From positions 16,518-80,517 of the forward strand of contig NZ_SDEA01000009.1 in NCBI RefSeq assembly GCF_004522155.1: a DNA stretch of 64,000 bases, written 5' to 3'. Position 1 is the stretch's first letter, and each line of letters opens with the position of its first letter. This DNA comes from Paracoccus luteus (GTDB lineage Bacteria; Pseudomonadota; Alphaproteobacteria; Rhodobacterales; Rhodobacteraceae). Under the pieces are notes generated by a model that saw only the letters and a list, made by a program, of their open reading frames with translations, ran no database searches and was not told the DNA's origin. The position numbers and the translations under genes were made by a program. Below, piece after piece: positions 17,622-29,282 of the stretch.

Positions 17622-18953
17622 TCAGCGGATATCCGCGCCAAGCGCCCGCATCAGCGGCAGGAAATCGGGAAAGCTGGTCGCGATCGGGCCTGCGTCGTCG
17701 ACCGTCACCGGCGCGTCGGCCACCAGACCCAGCACCAGGAACGACATGGCGATGCGGTGGTCCAGGTGGGTCGCCGCAGTGGCCCCGCCCGGCACCCGCG
17801 CCATGCCGTGCACCGTCATGCTGTCGCGGGTCTCGTCCACCGCCACCCCGTTCGCGCGCAGCCCCACGGCCATCGCGTCGATGCGGTCGCTTTCCTTGAC
17901 GCGCAGCTCGGCCACGCCGTTCATTACGGTGGCCCCCTCTGCGACGGCGGCAATGACCGACAGGATCGGGAACTCGTCGATCATGCTGGCAGCGCGGTCG
18001 GCGGGCACGGTCACGCCGCGCAAGCGGCCGTGGCGCACGGTCAGGTCGGCGACCGGCTCGCCGCCTTCCTCACGGTCGTTCTGCCAAGTCAGGTCGGCGC
18101 CCATTTCGGCCAGCGTCACATACAGCCCGTCGCGCGTCGGGTTGCGGCTGACGCCGGGGACGGTGATCTCGGACCCCGGCACGATCAGCGCCGCCGCGAC
18201 CGGGAACGCCGCGCTGGACGGGTCGCGCGGGACGGCGACCGCCTGCGGGCGCAGCTCGGGGCGGCCGGTCAGGGTGATGACGCGCCCCTCGTCCGTGACC
18301 TCGGTGCGGATCTCGGCGCCGAAACCGGCCAGCATCCGCTCGGTATGGTCGCGGGTCGGCTCGGCCTCGATCACCACCGTCTGCCCCGGCGCGTTCAGCC
18401 CGGCCAGCAGCACCGCCGACTTGATCTGCGCGCTGGCGACGGGCGTGCGGTAACGCACCGGCACCGGGTCCGCCGCGCCGGTGATGGTCAGCGGCAGCAG
18501 CCCGCCCTCGCGCGCCGTCACGGTGCAGCCGAACTGCGCCAGCGGGTCGGTGATGCGCCCCATCGGGCGGCGGCAGAGGCTGGCGTCGCCGGTGAAGGTC
18601 GCGGTGATCGGCGTCGTCGCCATCGCCCCCATGATCAGCCGCACGCCGGTGCCCGAGTTGCCGCAGTCGATCACCCCGGCAGGCTCGGCAAAGCCGCCGA
18701 CGCCGACACCGTGAACGACCCACTCGCCCTCGCCCACGCGCTGCACGTCAGCGCCGAACGCCCGCATGGCGGCGGCGGTGTCCAGCACGTCCTGCCCTTC
18801 CAGCAGGCCGGTGATGCGCGTCTCGCCCACCGCCAGCGCCCCCAGGATCAGCGCGCGGTGGCTGACCGACTTGTCGCCGGGCACGCGCGCCTCGCCGCGC
18901 AGCGGGCCGGAACGGCGGGCGGTCATGGGGCGGGGTTCGGCGCTGTGCGACAT
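17622..18953 (-). CDS. aroA: 5-enolpyruvylshikimate-3-phosphate synthase, class II type
   Basis: AroA (443 aa) joins PEP and shikimate 3-phosphate in the sixth step of the shikimate pathway. The four motifs that define the class II (CP4-like) enzymes are all present: RDHTE, GDKS, SAQIK and NPTR. The PEP-site loop reads GNSGTGVRL, with Gly at the position that is Ala in the CP4 enzyme. ATG 18953 is preceded by AAGGAG at good spacing. It lies 96 bp downstream of trmB, separated from it by a terminator-like element. Confidence 0.95.
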   Translation of the reverse strand: MSHSAEPRPMTARRSGPLRGEARVPGDKSVSHRALILGALAVGETRITGLLEGQDVLDTAAAMRAFGADVQRVGEGEWVVHGVGVGGFAEPAGVIDCGNSGTGVRLIMGAMATTPITATFTGDASLCRRPMGRITDPLAQFGCTVTAREGGLLPLTITGAADPVPVRYRTPVASAQIKSAVLLAGLNAPGQTVVIEAEPTRDHTERMLAGFGAEIRTEVTDEGRVITLTGRPELRPQAVAVPRDPSSAAFPVAAALIVPGSEITVPGVSRNPTRDGLYVTLAEMGADLTWQNDREEGGEPVADLTVRHGRLRGVTVPADRAASMIDEFPILSVIAAVAEGATVMNGVAELRVKESDRIDAMAVGLRANGVAVDETRDSMTVHGMARVPGGATAATHLDHRIAMSFLVLGLVADAPVTVDDAGPIATSFPDFLPLMRALGADIR

Positions 18954-19009
18954 GGGCGTCTCCTTCTTCGCGGACGTGATAGCCCGCGCGCCCCGGCGCG
19001 GCCATGCCC

Positions 19010-19059
19010 ATCTTCCTTGCGAAAATATCCCCGCCGGAGGCCCGCCGCGTCAGCGGCGG
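19010..19059 (-). terminator. Hairpin plus GGATATTT element at the 3' end of trmB
   Basis: On the minus strand CCGCCGC (19059-19053) and GCGGCGG (19048-19042) form a 7-bp stem whose loop contains the trmB stop codon. GGATATTT (19030-19023) and AGGAAGAT (19017-19010) follow. The same order, stem then GGATATTT then AGAAGAT-like, occurs after ade at 1685-1735. Confidence 0.5.
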
Positions 19060-19745
19060 AAGGTCGCGTAATGCGGCACCCGCCCCTCGCGCAGGGCCTT
19101 CTGCTCGTATCGCGTGGACAGCCAGTCGTCCCACGGCTGCGGTCCCTCGGCGACCAGCGCAAAGCCCGCGCGCGGCACCTCCTCCAGCGTCTGGCGCATA
19201 TAGTCGGGGATGTCGGTCGCCACCCGGAACTCGGCCCCCGGCCGCAGGACGCGGGCCAGCGGCACCAGATGCTCGGGCGTCACAAAGCGGCGGCGGTGAT
19301 GGCGCGCCTTGGGCCAGGGATCGGGATAGTTCAGGAAGGCGCGGTCGATGCAGGCGTCGGGCAGCACGTCCATCAGGTCGCGCGCGTCGCCCGGATGCAC
19401 GCTGACGTTGCTAACGCCCGCCGCGCGGATCTTGCCCAGCAGCATGGCGACGCCGTTGATGAACGGCTCGCAGCCGATCACGCCTGCGGCGGGGTAACGG
19501 GCGGCCATGTGGACCATGTGCTCGCCGCCGCCAAAGCCGATTTCCAGCCACAGCGGCCGGTCGTCGCCAAAGAACCGCGCCGGGTCGATGGGCGCCCGGT
19601 CGGGGTTGTCCTGCACGGTGATGCCGCGCGGGCGCAGATCGCCCAGATCCTCGGCCAGATAGCCCTTCTGGCTTTGGCGCAGGGTCTTGCCGTGGCGGCG
19701 GCCATAGAAATTGCGCCGCGGGGGATCGGGGTCGAAATCGCTCAT
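19050..19745 (-). CDS. trmB: tRNA (guanine-N7-)-methyltransferase
   Basis: TrmB (231 aa from the ATG at 19745) methylates N7 of G46 in tRNAs using S-adenosylmethionine. LEIGFGGGEHMVHMA is the SAM-binding motif I and FLNYPDPWPKARHHRRR is the family signature. An upstream ATG at 19760 is equally open and neither has a good ribosome site, so the start is uncertain by five codons. It lies 28 bp or more after rnj on the opposite side of a possible operon boundary: the upstream rnj shares its strand. Confidence 0.93.
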   Translation of the reverse strand: MSDFDPDPPRRNFYGRRHGKTLRQSQKGYLAEDLGDLRPRGITVQDNPDRAPIDPARFFGDDRPLWLEIGFGGGEHMVHMAARYPAAGVIGCEPFINGVAMLLGKIRAAGVSNVSVHPGDARDLMDVLPDACIDRAFLNYPDPWPKARHHRRRFVTPEHLVPLARVLRPGAEFRVATDIPDYMRQTLEEVPRAGFALVAEGPQPWDDWLSTRYEQKALREGRVPHYATFRR

Positions 19746-19787
19746 GCGGGGCGGATGCAACGGGGGCGGCGCGGGGTCAAGCCCGCG

Positions 19788-21461
19788 TCAGTCGGCGGCC
19801 AGCCGGCTGACGATGACCGTGACCTCGGGCTTCTTGCCGATTTCTTCCATCATGACTTGGCGGGTGATCTTGCGGATCGCGTCGTCCAGCTTCTTGTCGT
19901 CCATCACGACCTTGGCGTCCGCGCGGTCCAGGAACTCGGCCAACTCGCTTTCGACGTGGCGGGCCAGCGGCACCCCGGCGCGGCCCTGCTGCGGCAGGCC
20001 CATCGTTTCCACCCAGGCGTCGGGCAGCGGGTTGTCATCCTCGTCGATGATGACGGACACGACGGCATGCCCGTTCAGGGCCATGCGGATGCGGTCGCGC
20101 ACGACGCCGTCCATCGCCCCGATCAGGATGTTGCCGTCCAGATACAGGCGGCCCGTGGGCACCACGTCCACCTGCCGCGGCGCGTCGCCGGTCAGGTCCA
20201 TCATCATGCCGTTCGTCACCACGGCCGAGGCCATGCCCTTGGACTGGCCCAGCATCATGTGCTCGCGCAGGTGCATGTGCTCGCCGTGCATGGGGATCAG
20301 CATCTGCGGTTTCAGCAGGTCGTGGACCGCCGCAAGGTCGGGCCGGTTTGCGTGGCCCGAGACGTGATAGGTGCCGTCGTCGGCGTCAAAGACGTCCACG
20401 CCCAACCGGCTGAGGTTGTTCATGATGCGGATCACCGGGCTTTCGTTGCCGGGGATCGTGCGGCTGGAAAACAGGAAGCTGTCGCCCTCTTTCAGCTGCA
20501 GCCCCAGATAGCGGCCCATCGACAGCTGCATCGACGCGGCGCGGCGTTCGCCCTGGCTGCCGGTGACGATCAGCATGACCTTGTTGCGCGGCAGCTCGGC
20601 CGCCTGCTCGGGGCCGATCACCTTGGGAAAGCTGGTCAGAATGCCCGTCTCGATCGCGGCGGTGACCATCTTGCGCATCGCGCGGCCCAGCAGGCAGACC
20701 TGACGGCCGGCGGCGACGCCAGCCTCGGCCAGCGTCTTCAGCCGGGCGATGTTGCTGGCGAATGTCGTGGCGACGACCATCTGCTTTTGCGCCATGACGA
20801 AATCCAGCAGCGGATTGGCCAGCAGCGCCTCGGACCGGCCGGGATGGGTGCTGAACACGTTCGTCGAGTCGCAGGCCAGCGCCTTGATCGGGGTCTCGCC
20901 CGCGATGCCGTGCCACATGATCGGGTCGAACGCCTCGCCCACCACGGGCGTCCCGTCCAGCTTGAAGTCGCCGGAATGGACCACCCGCCCCGCGGGGCTG
21001 TCGATGATCAGCGCGGCGCTTTCGGGGATCGAATGGCTGACCGGCACGAACTGGACGCGGAACGGCCCTGCCTCGACCACCTCGGGGCGGGGGTCCACGA
21101 TGCGCAGCCGGTCGGTCGGCTGGCCGTATTCCTCCAGCTTCATGCGCGCCAGCGCGCCGGTGAAGCGGCGGCAATAGATCGGCGCCTTCAGCCGGCCCCA
21201 CAGGTGGCCCAGCCCGCCCACGTGATCCTCGTGCCCGTGGGTGATGAAGATCGCGTCCAACCGGTCGCGGTTGTCTTCCAGCCAGCGGATGTCGGGCATG
21301 ATCAGGTCGATGCCCGGCGCGCTGTCCATGTCGCCGAAGGTCACCCCCAGGTCGACCAGGATCAGCCGTTCCTTGCCCGGCCGCCCATAGCCATAGACAT
21401 AGGCGTTCATGCCGATTTCGCTCGCGCCGCCCAGCGGCAGATAGATCAGGCGTTCAGACAT
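19788..21461 (-). CDS. rnj: Ribonuclease J
   Basis: RNase J (557 aa) is a metallo-beta-lactamase/beta-CASP ribonuclease with 5'-3' exonuclease and endonuclease activity, the main RNA-decay partner or alternative to RNase E in alphaproteobacteria. The metal site motif THGHEDHVGG, VPVSHSIPES and VHSGDFKLD, and the beta-CASP PMHGEHMHLREH are visible. Its ATG overlaps the end of coaX by 8 bp, so it is coupled to the nuo-birA-coaX transcript, which may give it cotranscription with respiratory genes. Confidence 0.95.
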   Translation of the reverse strand: MSERLIYLPLGGASEIGMNAYVYGYGRPGKERLILVDLGVTFGDMDSAPGIDLIMPDIRWLEDNRDRLDAIFITHGHEDHVGGLGHLWGRLKAPIYCRRFTGALARMKLEEYGQPTDRLRIVDPRPEVVEAGPFRVQFVPVSHSIPESAALIIDSPAGRVVHSGDFKLDGTPVVGEAFDPIMWHGIAGETPIKALACDSTNVFSTHPGRSEALLANPLLDFVMAQKQMVVATTFASNIARLKTLAEAGVAAGRQVCLLGRAMRKMVTAAIETGILTSFPKVIGPEQAAELPRNKVMLIVTGSQGERRAASMQLSMGRYLGLQLKEGDSFLFSSRTIPGNESPVIRIMNNLSRLGVDVFDADDGTYHVSGHANRPDLAAVHDLLKPQMLIPMHGEHMHLREHMMLGQSKGMASAVVTNGMMMDLTGDAPRQVDVVPTGRLYLDGNILIGAMDGVVRDRIRMALNGHAVVSVIIDEDDNPLPDAWVETMGLPQQGRAGVPLARHVESELAEFLDRADAKVVMDDKKLDDAIRKITRQVMMEEIGKKPEVTVIVSRLAAD

Positions 21462-22233
21462 TGCCCATCTCCCTGTTGTAGTCGTGGATGAGCCGCAGCC
21501 CGTGCATCGTCAAGTCGTCGTCCCAGCTGTGGAACAGATCCGGGATCTGGTCGAACAGCGCCGCCAGCCCGCCGGTTGCCACGATGGTCATGGCGCGGCC
21601 GCGTTCGGCGGCGATCCGCGCGCAGATCTCGCGCACCAGACCGACATAGCCCCAGAACACACCCGACTGGATACATGCAACCGTATTCGTCCCTATCACC
21701 TGTGCGGGCCGTGTGATATCGACATGCGGCAGGCTGGCCGCGCCCATGTGCAGCGCCTCGAGCGACAGGTTCACGCCCGGCGCGATGACCCCGCCCACAT
21801 AGGCCCCGTCGGTGTCCACCACGTCGAAGGTCGTGGCCGTGCCGAAATCCACCACCGTCAGGTCGGGACCAAAGCGGTCGAACGCGGCCCAGGTGTTCAC
21901 GATCCGGTCGGGGCCGACGACCGCGCCCTCGTCCACGCGGGGCGCGGCGGGCAGCAGGCAGTCGGGCTTGCCCACCACCAGCGGGCGCGTGTCGAAGTAG
22001 CGGTTGCACAGCACCCGCAGGTTGAACACCACCCGCGGCACGGTCGAGCTGATGATGCAGCCGCCGATCGTCACCTCCAACCGGTGCAGCGCCATCAGCG
22101 AACGCAGCCAGACGAAGTATTCGTCCGCCGTCCGCCGGTGATCGGTCGAGATGCGCCAGGTGGCGATGAACTGCGTCCCGTCCCAGATCGAGAAGACGGT
22201 GTTGGTGTTGCCGGTGTCGATGCACAGCAGCAT
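21454..22233 (-). CDS. coaX: Type III pantothenate kinase
   Basis: CoaX (259 aa) phosphorylates pantothenate in the first step of CoA synthesis; type III enzymes belong to the ASKHA fold and need a monovalent cation. The phosphate-1 motif is LCIDTGNTNTVFS at the N-terminus, and DFGTATTFDVV with GGVIAPGVNLS follow. It sits 3 bp after birA and overlaps rnj by 8 bp. The birA-coaX-rnj tail behind nuo is conserved in relatives. Confidence 0.95.
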   Translation of the reverse strand: MLLCIDTGNTNTVFSIWDGTQFIATWRISTDHRRTADEYFVWLRSLMALHRLEVTIGGCIISSTVPRVVFNLRVLCNRYFDTRPLVVGKPDCLLPAAPRVDEGAVVGPDRIVNTWAAFDRFGPDLTVVDFGTATTFDVVDTDGAYVGGVIAPGVNLSLEALHMGAASLPHVDITRPAQVIGTNTVACIQSGVFWGYVGLVREICARIAAERGRAMTIVATGGLAALFDQIPDLFHSWDDDLTMHGLRLIHDYNREMGNV

Positions 22234-22236
22234 GGG

Positions 22237-23001
22237 TCAGCCCCCGGTGGGAAAGTGGATGTCCGCGGCGGGGATGACCTGCCGCCCGGCGGCGGTGGCC
22301 AGGATCAGCGCGCCGCTGTCGTCGATGCCGTCGAACCGTCCCGTCTGGCTGGCCGTGCCCATGCGGGCGGTGATGGTCTGCCCCAGCCGGGCCGCGCGCG
22401 CCGTCCATGCCGCGCGCAGCGGCGCAAAGCCCAGCGTCGCCAGCTGCGCCTGCCAGCGGGCGAAGGCCGGGGCCAGCAGGTCAAGGAAATCCTCGGGCGT
22501 GACGGCGTGGCCGGTTTCGCCCAGGACCGACACGGGGGGCACCGCCCCGGGTTCCAGCAGGGCGGCGTCGGGTGCGGCGGCAAGGTTGACGCCGATGCCC
22601 ACGGCAACCGCCTCCAGCCCGGCCGCCGATCCGGTGCTTTCCAGCAGGATGCCCGCGACCTTGCCGCCGTTCAGCAGCACGTCGTTGGGCCATTTGATCG
22701 CCAGCCGCGCCGCCGGGCCGCTGGCCAGCCCCAGCGCATCGTGCAGCGCCAGCGCCGCCACAAAGCTGAGCAGTGCGGCCTGCGCCGGGCCGCCCGCCGG
22801 GCGTGTCAGCAGGGTGGCTGCGAAATTGCCGGGCGGCATCTGCCATGCGCGGCCCCGGCGGCCGCGCCCGGCGGTCTGGGCGCGCGCCATGATCCAGGCC
22901 GGGCCGGTGACGGTCGCGGCCATGCGCAGCGCCTCGGCGTTCGTGCTGTCGGTGCGCGCCAACACGTGGCGCGCGACACCGTCGGGCCAGGGATCGGCCA
23001 A
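22237..23001 (-). CDS. birA: Biotin-[acetyl-CoA carboxylase] ligase
   Basis: A 254-residue group I biotin protein ligase that activates biotin as biotinyl-AMP and attaches it to carboxyl-carrier proteins. The catalytic loop QTAGRGRRGRAW (GRGRxGRxW) and KWPNDVLLNGGKVAGIL are diagnostic. There is no N-terminal helix-turn-helix, so unlike E. coli BirA it should not be a repressor. It begins 7 bp after nuoN. A birA homologue directly behind the complex I genes is, as I recall, also reported for Paracoccus denitrificans. Confidence 0.94.
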   Translation of the reverse strand: MADPWPDGVARHVLARTDSTNAEALRMAATVTGPAWIMARAQTAGRGRRGRAWQMPPGNFAATLLTRPAGGPAQAALLSFVAALALHDALGLASGPAARLAIKWPNDVLLNGGKVAGILLESTGSAAGLEAVAVGIGVNLAAAPDAALLEPGAVPPVSVLGETGHAVTPEDFLDLLAPAFARWQAQLATLGFAPLRAAWTARAARLGQTITARMGTASQTGRFDGIDDSGALILATAAGRQVIPAADIHFPTGG

Positions 23002-23008
23002 CCGCGCC

Positions 23009-24517
23009 TCAGTCCGCGGGGGTGACGGGCACGACCACGGGGTCGGCGGGCACCGCCAGCGTCGCCGCCGAGGCCGGACCGACCAGCGCCTGCGCCGCGC
23101 GGCCCGCCGCCCGGTCGGCGCCCAGCATCGAGATCGCGCCCAGCACCATGATCGCGGCCGGGATCACCAGCGCCAGCGTCTGCACGGCGCCCATGCGCAG
23201 GCTGACCACCCCGTCGCGCTCGGCGCCGAAATACATGAAATAGACCATCCGCAGATAGTAATAGGCGCCGATGACCGATGCGACGACGCCCAGTGCGGCC
23301 AGCCAGACCATGTTGGCCTGAACCGCCGCCGTCAGCACACCGAACTTGGCGAAGAACCCCAGCATCGGCGGCACGCCCGCCAGGCTGAACAGCAGGACCA
23401 GCATCGCCAGCGCCTTCAAGGGCTCGGACCGGGCCAGCAGGTGCAGGTCGTCCAGCGCCGTCACCGGGCGGCCGTCGCGTTCCAGCGACAGGATGAAGGC
23501 AAAGGTGCCGACGTTCATCACCGCATAGATCGCCATGTAGATCAGCATCGACTGCACCCCAAGGGTGGTGCCGGCGGCCAGCCCGACCAGCGCGAACCCC
23601 ATGTGGGCGATCGAGGAATAGGCCATCAGCCGCTTGATGTCGCGCTGCCCGATGCCCGCGACGGACCCCAGGAACATCGACATCAGCGCCAGCGCGGCAA
23701 TGATCTGGCCCCAGTCGCCCGGCACATGGCCGAACGCGCCCCACATCAGCCGCGCGATCAGCGCCATCGCCGCGACCTTGGGCGCGGTCGCGAAGAACGC
23801 CGTCACCGGCGTGGGCGAGCCTTCGTAGACGTCGGGCGTCCACATGTGGAACGGCACCGCCGAGATCTTGAACGCCAGCCCGACCAGCAGGAACACCAGC
23901 CCGAACAGCAGCCCGACCGGCAGCGCGCCCTGCCCCACCACGGCCATCACCCCGGCGAGGTTTGTGGTGCCCGCAAAGCCATAGACCAGCGACGCGCCGT
24001 AAAGCAGCATCCCGGAGCTGAGCGAGCCGAGGACGAAATACTTCAGCCCCGCCTCGGACGACCGGACGCTGTCGCGGCGCATGGCGGCGACGACGTAAAG
24101 CGCCAGCGACTGCAGCTCCAGCCCCATGTAGAGGGTCAGCAGGTCGCCCGTCGACACCATCACCATCATGCCGACGACCGCCAGCACGACCAGGATCGGC
24201 AGCTCATACCGCAGCAGGCGGGTGCGGTCGAGGTAATCGGCGCTCATCGCGAGGACGGCGGCGGCCGACACCAGGATCACCACCTTGCAGAACCGCGCGA
24301 AGGCGTCGTCGATGAACATGCCGAAAAAGGCGCTGTGGTCGGGCCGGGCCATCCAGCCTATGGCGAAGGCCGCGACCAGCATCGCCGCCACGCTGAGCCA
24401 CAGGACGGTGCGCGCCACCTGGTCCTTGCCCAGGAACGCGCCCAGCACCAGCGCCAGCATGGCGTAAAGCGCCAGCGCCGCCTCGGGCAGGATGGTCGTC
24501 AGATCGAGCGAAGTCAT
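23009..24517 (-). CDS. nuoN: NADH-quinone oxidoreductase subunit N
   Basis: NuoN (502 aa) is one of three antiporter-like proton-channel subunits of the complex I membrane arm. About 14 hydrophobic segments are visible. The conserved [24 protein letters not shown] carries the buried channel Lys, and [19 protein letters not shown] is typical of the family. The C-terminus is alanine/valine rich and slightly extended. Ten base pairs separate it from nuoM. Last nuo gene of the operon. Confidence 0.96.
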   Translation of the reverse strand: MTSLDLTTILPEAALALYAMLALVLGAFLGKDQVARTVLWLSVAAMLVAAFAIGWMARPDHSAFFGMFIDDAFARFCKVVILVSAAAVLAMSADYLDRTRLLRYELPILVVLAVVGMMVMVSTGDLLTLYMGLELQSLALYVVAAMRRDSVRSSEAGLKYFVLGSLSSGMLLYGASLVYGFAGTTNLAGVMAVVGQGALPVGLLFGLVFLLVGLAFKISAVPFHMWTPDVYEGSPTPVTAFFATAPKVAAMALIARLMWGAFGHVPGDWGQIIAALALMSMFLGSVAGIGQRDIKRLMAYSSIAHMGFALVGLAAGTTLGVQSMLIYMAIYAVMNVGTFAFILSLERDGRPVTALDDLHLLARSEPLKALAMLVLLFSLAGVPPMLGFFAKFGVLTAAVQANMVWLAALGVVASVIGAYYYLRMVYFMYFGAERDGVVSLRMGAVQTLALVIPAAIMVLGAISMLGADRAAGRAAQALVGPASAATLAVPADPVVVPVTPAD

Positions 24518-24527
24518 GCGCGCCCCC

Positions 24528-26081
24528 TCAGTGGCTGGCCGCAGGCTGCGCGGCGTCGGCAGGCGCGGCGGGCAGGCTGGCGTGATAATCGTTCAGCAGC
24601 GCGGCGACGGCCGGGCCGGTGATGTCGGTGACGGCGCGCGGATAGACGCCCAGCAGCAGCGTCATGGCGATCAGCGGCACGAAGATCCAGCGTTCGCGCG
24701 GCGTCATGTCGGAAATGCCCGCAAGGCCCGTCCTGACCAGGTCGCCGAGCGTCACCCGGCGATACAGCCACAGCGCATAGGCGGCCGACAGGATGACCCC
24801 CGACGTGGCGACCAGCGCGACCCAGGTGTTGACGCGGAACGTGCCCAGCAGGGTCAGGAACTCGCCCACGAACCCGGACGTGCCCGGCAGGCCGACGTTC
24901 GCCATCGTGAAGAACATGAACACCAGCGCATAGATCGGCATGCGGTTGACCAGCCCGCCATAGGCGTCGATTTCCCGCGTGTGCATCCGGTCATAGATGA
25001 CGCCGACCAGCAGGAACAGCGCGCCCGAGATGAAGCCGTGCGACAGCATCTGGAAGATCGCGCCGTCCACGCCGGGCTGGTTCGCCGCAAAGACGCCCAG
25101 CGTGACATAGCCCATGTGGGCGACCGACGAATAGGCGATCAGCTTTTTCATGTCGGACTGCGCCAGCGCAACAAGGCTGGTATAGACGATGGCGATGGCC
25201 GACAGCCAGAAGATGAACGGCTGCGCGACGGCAGACGCCTCGGGGAACATCGGCAGGCTGAAGCGCAGGAAGCCATAGCCCCCCATCTTCAGCAGCACCG
25301 CCGCCAGCAGGACCGAGGCCGCCGTGGGCGCCTGCACGTGCGCGTCGGGCAGCCAGGTATGGACCGGCCACATCGGCAGCTTGACGGCGAACGACGCCAG
25401 GAACGCCAGGAACAGCAGCATCTGCGCGCCCGCGACGACGTTGATGCCCAGCACCCGCATCGGGTCCGACGGGAAGTCAAAGCCCAGCAGCGCCGCGATG
25501 TCGGTGGTGCCCGCCATGCGATACATGGCGATCATCGCCACCAGCATCAGGACCGAGCCGAGGAAGGTATAAAGGAAGAACTTGAACGCCGCATAGATGC
25601 GGTCGCGGCCGCCCCAGATCCCGATCATCAGGAACATCGGGATCAGCCCGGCCTCGAAGAACAGATAGAACAGCATCAGGTCCAGCGCCACGAAGACGCC
25701 GATCATCAGCCCCTCCAGCACCAGGAACGCGATCATGTAGTCCTTGACCCGCGTCGTCACGCCCCAGGTGGACAGGATCACCAGCGGCATAAGGAAGGTG
25801 GTCAGCATCACGAACAGGATCGAGATCCCGTCCACCCCCAGCTTGTAGCGCAGGCCCATGATCCAGGGCCGGTCCTCGACGAACTGGAAGGCGGTGTTCT
25901 GCGGGTCGAACCCGGCCAGCACCACGCAGGAAATCGCGAAGGTCGCGGTTGTGGCGACCAGCGCCAGCCACTTGGCGTTGCGGGCGGCGGCCTCATCCTC
26001 GCCGCGCAGGAACAGCGCCAGGACCAGCGCCGCCACGATCGGAAGGAAGGTGATGACAGAGAGCAGCGGATAGGTCGTCAT
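24528..26081 (-). CDS. nuoM: NADH-quinone oxidoreductase subunit M
   Basis: NuoM (517 aa) is an antiporter-like membrane-arm subunit that contributes one proton channel. The discontinuous helix region [20 protein letters not shown] and [17 protein letters not shown] are conserved, with the functional Glu in TM5 ([12 protein letters not shown]). About 14 transmembrane helices fit the length. It starts 1 bp after nuoL and is followed by nuoN after 10 bp. Confidence 0.96.
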   Translation of the reverse strand: MTTYPLLSVITFLPIVAALVLALFLRGEDEAAARNAKWLALVATTATFAISCVVLAGFDPQNTAFQFVEDRPWIMGLRYKLGVDGISILFVMLTTFLMPLVILSTWGVTTRVKDYMIAFLVLEGLMIGVFVALDLMLFYLFFEAGLIPMFLMIGIWGGRDRIYAAFKFFLYTFLGSVLMLVAMIAMYRMAGTTDIAALLGFDFPSDPMRVLGINVVAGAQMLLFLAFLASFAVKLPMWPVHTWLPDAHVQAPTAASVLLAAVLLKMGGYGFLRFSLPMFPEASAVAQPFIFWLSAIAIVYTSLVALAQSDMKKLIAYSSVAHMGYVTLGVFAANQPGVDGAIFQMLSHGFISGALFLLVGVIYDRMHTREIDAYGGLVNRMPIYALVFMFFTMANVGLPGTSGFVGEFLTLLGTFRVNTWVALVATSGVILSAAYALWLYRRVTLGDLVRTGLAGISDMTPRERWIFVPLIAMTLLLGVYPRAVTDITGPAVAALLNDYHASLPAAPADAAQPAASH

Positions 26082-26082
26082 C

Positions 26083-28335
26083 TTACAGCGTGCCCCGCAT
26101 CATCACCCAGATCAGTATGCCGACAAGGCCCAGCACCATCCCGAAGGCATAGTGGAACAGATACCCGGACTGCACCCGCCCGGCAAAGCGCGTCAGCCGC
26201 GGGATCAGCCCCATCGCCAGCCCGTTGATGGCCCCGTCGATGGTCCGCCCGTCGCCGCCGCGCCACAGGGCGCGGCCCAGCCAGCGGGCGGGACGCACAA
26301 AGACCCAGTCGTACAGCTCGTCGAAATACCACTTGTTCAGCAGGAAGCGATACAGCGGCGCCTGGATCGCGGCCAGCCGCGCCGGGGCCGAGGGCGCGCG
26401 GATATACATCACCCACGCCAGCCCCAGCCCGGTCAGCATCGCGATGAACGGCGACACCTTGACCCAGACCGGCGCGTGGTGCGCCTCGTCCATGACGTGG
26501 TTGTCGGGATGCATATAGATCGCGCCGCCCACCGGGGCCGCGACCGGCGTCGTGGCGGGCGCGTCCGCCCCGGCCCCGTCGGGGGCGGTGGCGGCGGGTT
26601 CCGCCGCGTCGGCACGAACCGGCGCGTCGCTTGCGGTTTCCGCAGGGGCGGCGGCGTGGTCGGCCGGTTCCGCCCCGCCGTCTTCCGCCGCGGCCGCGAC
26701 ATGCGGCATGTGGAAGAACTGGGTCACCCGGTCGTGGTCGCCGAAGAAGGGCGCATACCAGATCATCCCGGCAAACACCGCCCCCAGCGCCAGCACGCCC
26801 AGCGGGACCAGCATGACCGGCGGGCTTTCATGCGCGTGTTCGTGGGCGTGCATCGGGTCGTGGTGGCCGTGATGGCCGTGGCCGTGCGCATGATCGTCGT
26901 GGCCGTGGCCGTGGACCGGCTGCACCTCTTCCTCGGCCTTGATCCTGGCGTCCCAGACCTGCTGCGGGCGCGGCGCGCCCCAGAAGGTCAGGAACATCAG
27001 CCGCCAGGAATAAAAGCTGGTGAAGCAGGCCGCGATGACCAGCAGCCAGAAGGCATAGCCCGACCCCGACGCATAGGCGCTTTCAATGACCGCGTCCTTG
27101 GACAGGAAGCCGGCGAATCCGATGGTGGTCAGCGGGATGCCGACGCCGGTGATCGCCAGCGTGCCGATCAGCATCGCCCAGAAGGTATACGGAATCTTTT
27201 TCCGCAGCCCGCCGTAATTCCGCAAATCCTGTTCGTGGTGCATCGCATGGATCACCGAACCGGCGCCAAGGAACAGCATCGCCTTGAAGAAGGCGTGCGT
27301 GAACAGGTGGAACATGGCGACCGAATAGACCCCGACGCCCGCCGCCACGAACATGTATCCCAGCTGCGAACAGGTCGAATAGGCGATGACGCGCTTGATG
27401 TCGTTCTGCACCAGCCCGACGGTCGCGGCAAAGAACGCGGTCGAGGCGCCGACGATGACGATGAACTGCTTGGCGTCGGGGGCGAACTCATACAGCGGCG
27501 ACATCCGGCAGACCAGGAACACGCCCGCCGTCACCATGGTCGCGGCGTGGATCAGCGCCGACACCGGGGTCGGGCCTTCCATCGCGTCGGGCAGCCAGGT
27601 GTGCAGGCCAAGCTGCGCCGACTTGCCCATCGCGCCGATGAACAGCAGCACCCCCAGCAGGTTGGCGGCGTTCCATTCGGTCCACAGGAACGGCACCTGC
27701 GTCTGCGCGATCTGCGGCACCTGGGCGAAGATCTCGTCGAACCGCAGCGAGCCGGTCAGCCACCAGATCCCGAAGATCCCCAGCAGAAACGCGAAATCGC
27801 CCACCCGGTTGACGATGAAGGCCTTCATCTGGGCGTCCAGCGCGCTGGGTTTCTTGTAATAGAAGCCGATCAGCAGATAGGACGCGAGGCCCACCCCCTC
27901 CCAGCCGAAGAACATCTGCAGCAGGTTGTCGGCCGTCACCAGCGCCAGCATGGTGAAGGTGAAGAACGACAGATAGGCGAAGAACCGCGCCTTGTAGTTC
28001 TCGTCCTCGGACCAGTTGTCGTCATGGGCCATGTAGCCCATCGAATACAGGTGGACGACCGCGGACACCGTCGTCACCACGATCAGCATGATCGCGGTCA
28101 GCCGGTCCAGCCGGATCGACCAGTCCACGGCGAAATCGCCCGACACGATCCAGTCCATCACCGGGATGTGCCGCGGCACGCCGTCAAAGTTCAGGAACAC
28201 GATCCACGACAGCGCGCAGGCGATGAACAGCACGCCCGTGGTCAGGATCATCGCGGCCTTTTCGCCGAACACGCGCCAGCCGAAGCCCGCGATGATGGAC
28301 GCGGCCAGCGGCGCGAACAGGATGAACTTTTCCAT
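26083..28335 (-). CDS. nuoL: NADH-quinone oxidoreductase subunit L with His-rich insertion
   Basis: NuoL (750 aa) is the distal antiporter-like subunit with the long lateral helix. Channel motifs [22 protein letters not shown] and [17 protein letters not shown] are intact. It is longer than the roughly 610-residue E. coli protein. The excess sits between the core helices and the C-terminus: a histidine-rich loop at about residues 475-503 (repeated HGHGH and HAHEHAHE), one hydrophobic segment, then an Ala/Pro/Asp-rich stretch at about 544-600. Neither is known to be needed for proton pumping. It lies 6 bp after nuoK. Confidence 0.96.
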   Translation of the reverse strand: MEKFILFAPLAASIIAGFGWRVFGEKAAMILTTGVLFIACALSWIVFLNFDGVPRHIPVMDWIVSGDFAVDWSIRLDRLTAIMLIVVTTVSAVVHLYSMGYMAHDDNWSEDENYKARFFAYLSFFTFTMLALVTADNLLQMFFGWEGVGLASYLLIGFYYKKPSALDAQMKAFIVNRVGDFAFLLGIFGIWWLTGSLRFDEIFAQVPQIAQTQVPFLWTEWNAANLLGVLLFIGAMGKSAQLGLHTWLPDAMEGPTPVSALIHAATMVTAGVFLVCRMSPLYEFAPDAKQFIVIVGASTAFFAATVGLVQNDIKRVIAYSTCSQLGYMFVAAGVGVYSVAMFHLFTHAFFKAMLFLGAGSVIHAMHHEQDLRNYGGLRKKIPYTFWAMLIGTLAITGVGIPLTTIGFAGFLSKDAVIESAYASGSGYAFWLLVIAACFTSFYSWRLMFLTFWGAPRPQQVWDARIKAEEEVQPVHGHGHDDHAHGHGHHGHHDPMHAHEHAHESPPVMLVPLGVLALGAVFAGMIWYAPFFGDHDRVTQFFHMPHVAAAAEDGGAEPADHAAAPAETASDAPVRADAAEPAATAPDGAGADAPATTPVAAPVGGAIYMHPDNHVMDEAHHAPVWVKVSPFIAMLTGLGLAWVMYIRAPSAPARLAAIQAPLYRFLLNKWYFDELYDWVFVRPARWLGRALWRGGDGRTIDGAINGLAMGLIPRLTRFAGRVQSGYLFHYAFGMVLGLVGILIWVMMRGTL

Positions 28336-28341
28336 GCCGGG

Positions 28342-29278
<937 letters not shown>

Positions 29279-29282
<4 letters not shown>

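Noticed and set aside
17580..21491. 1303-codon open frame on the plus strand opposite aroA, trmB and rnj
   Set aside because: It is antisense to three certain genes, has Arg/Gln/Asp/His-rich composition typical of GC-rich shadow frames, and matches no family.
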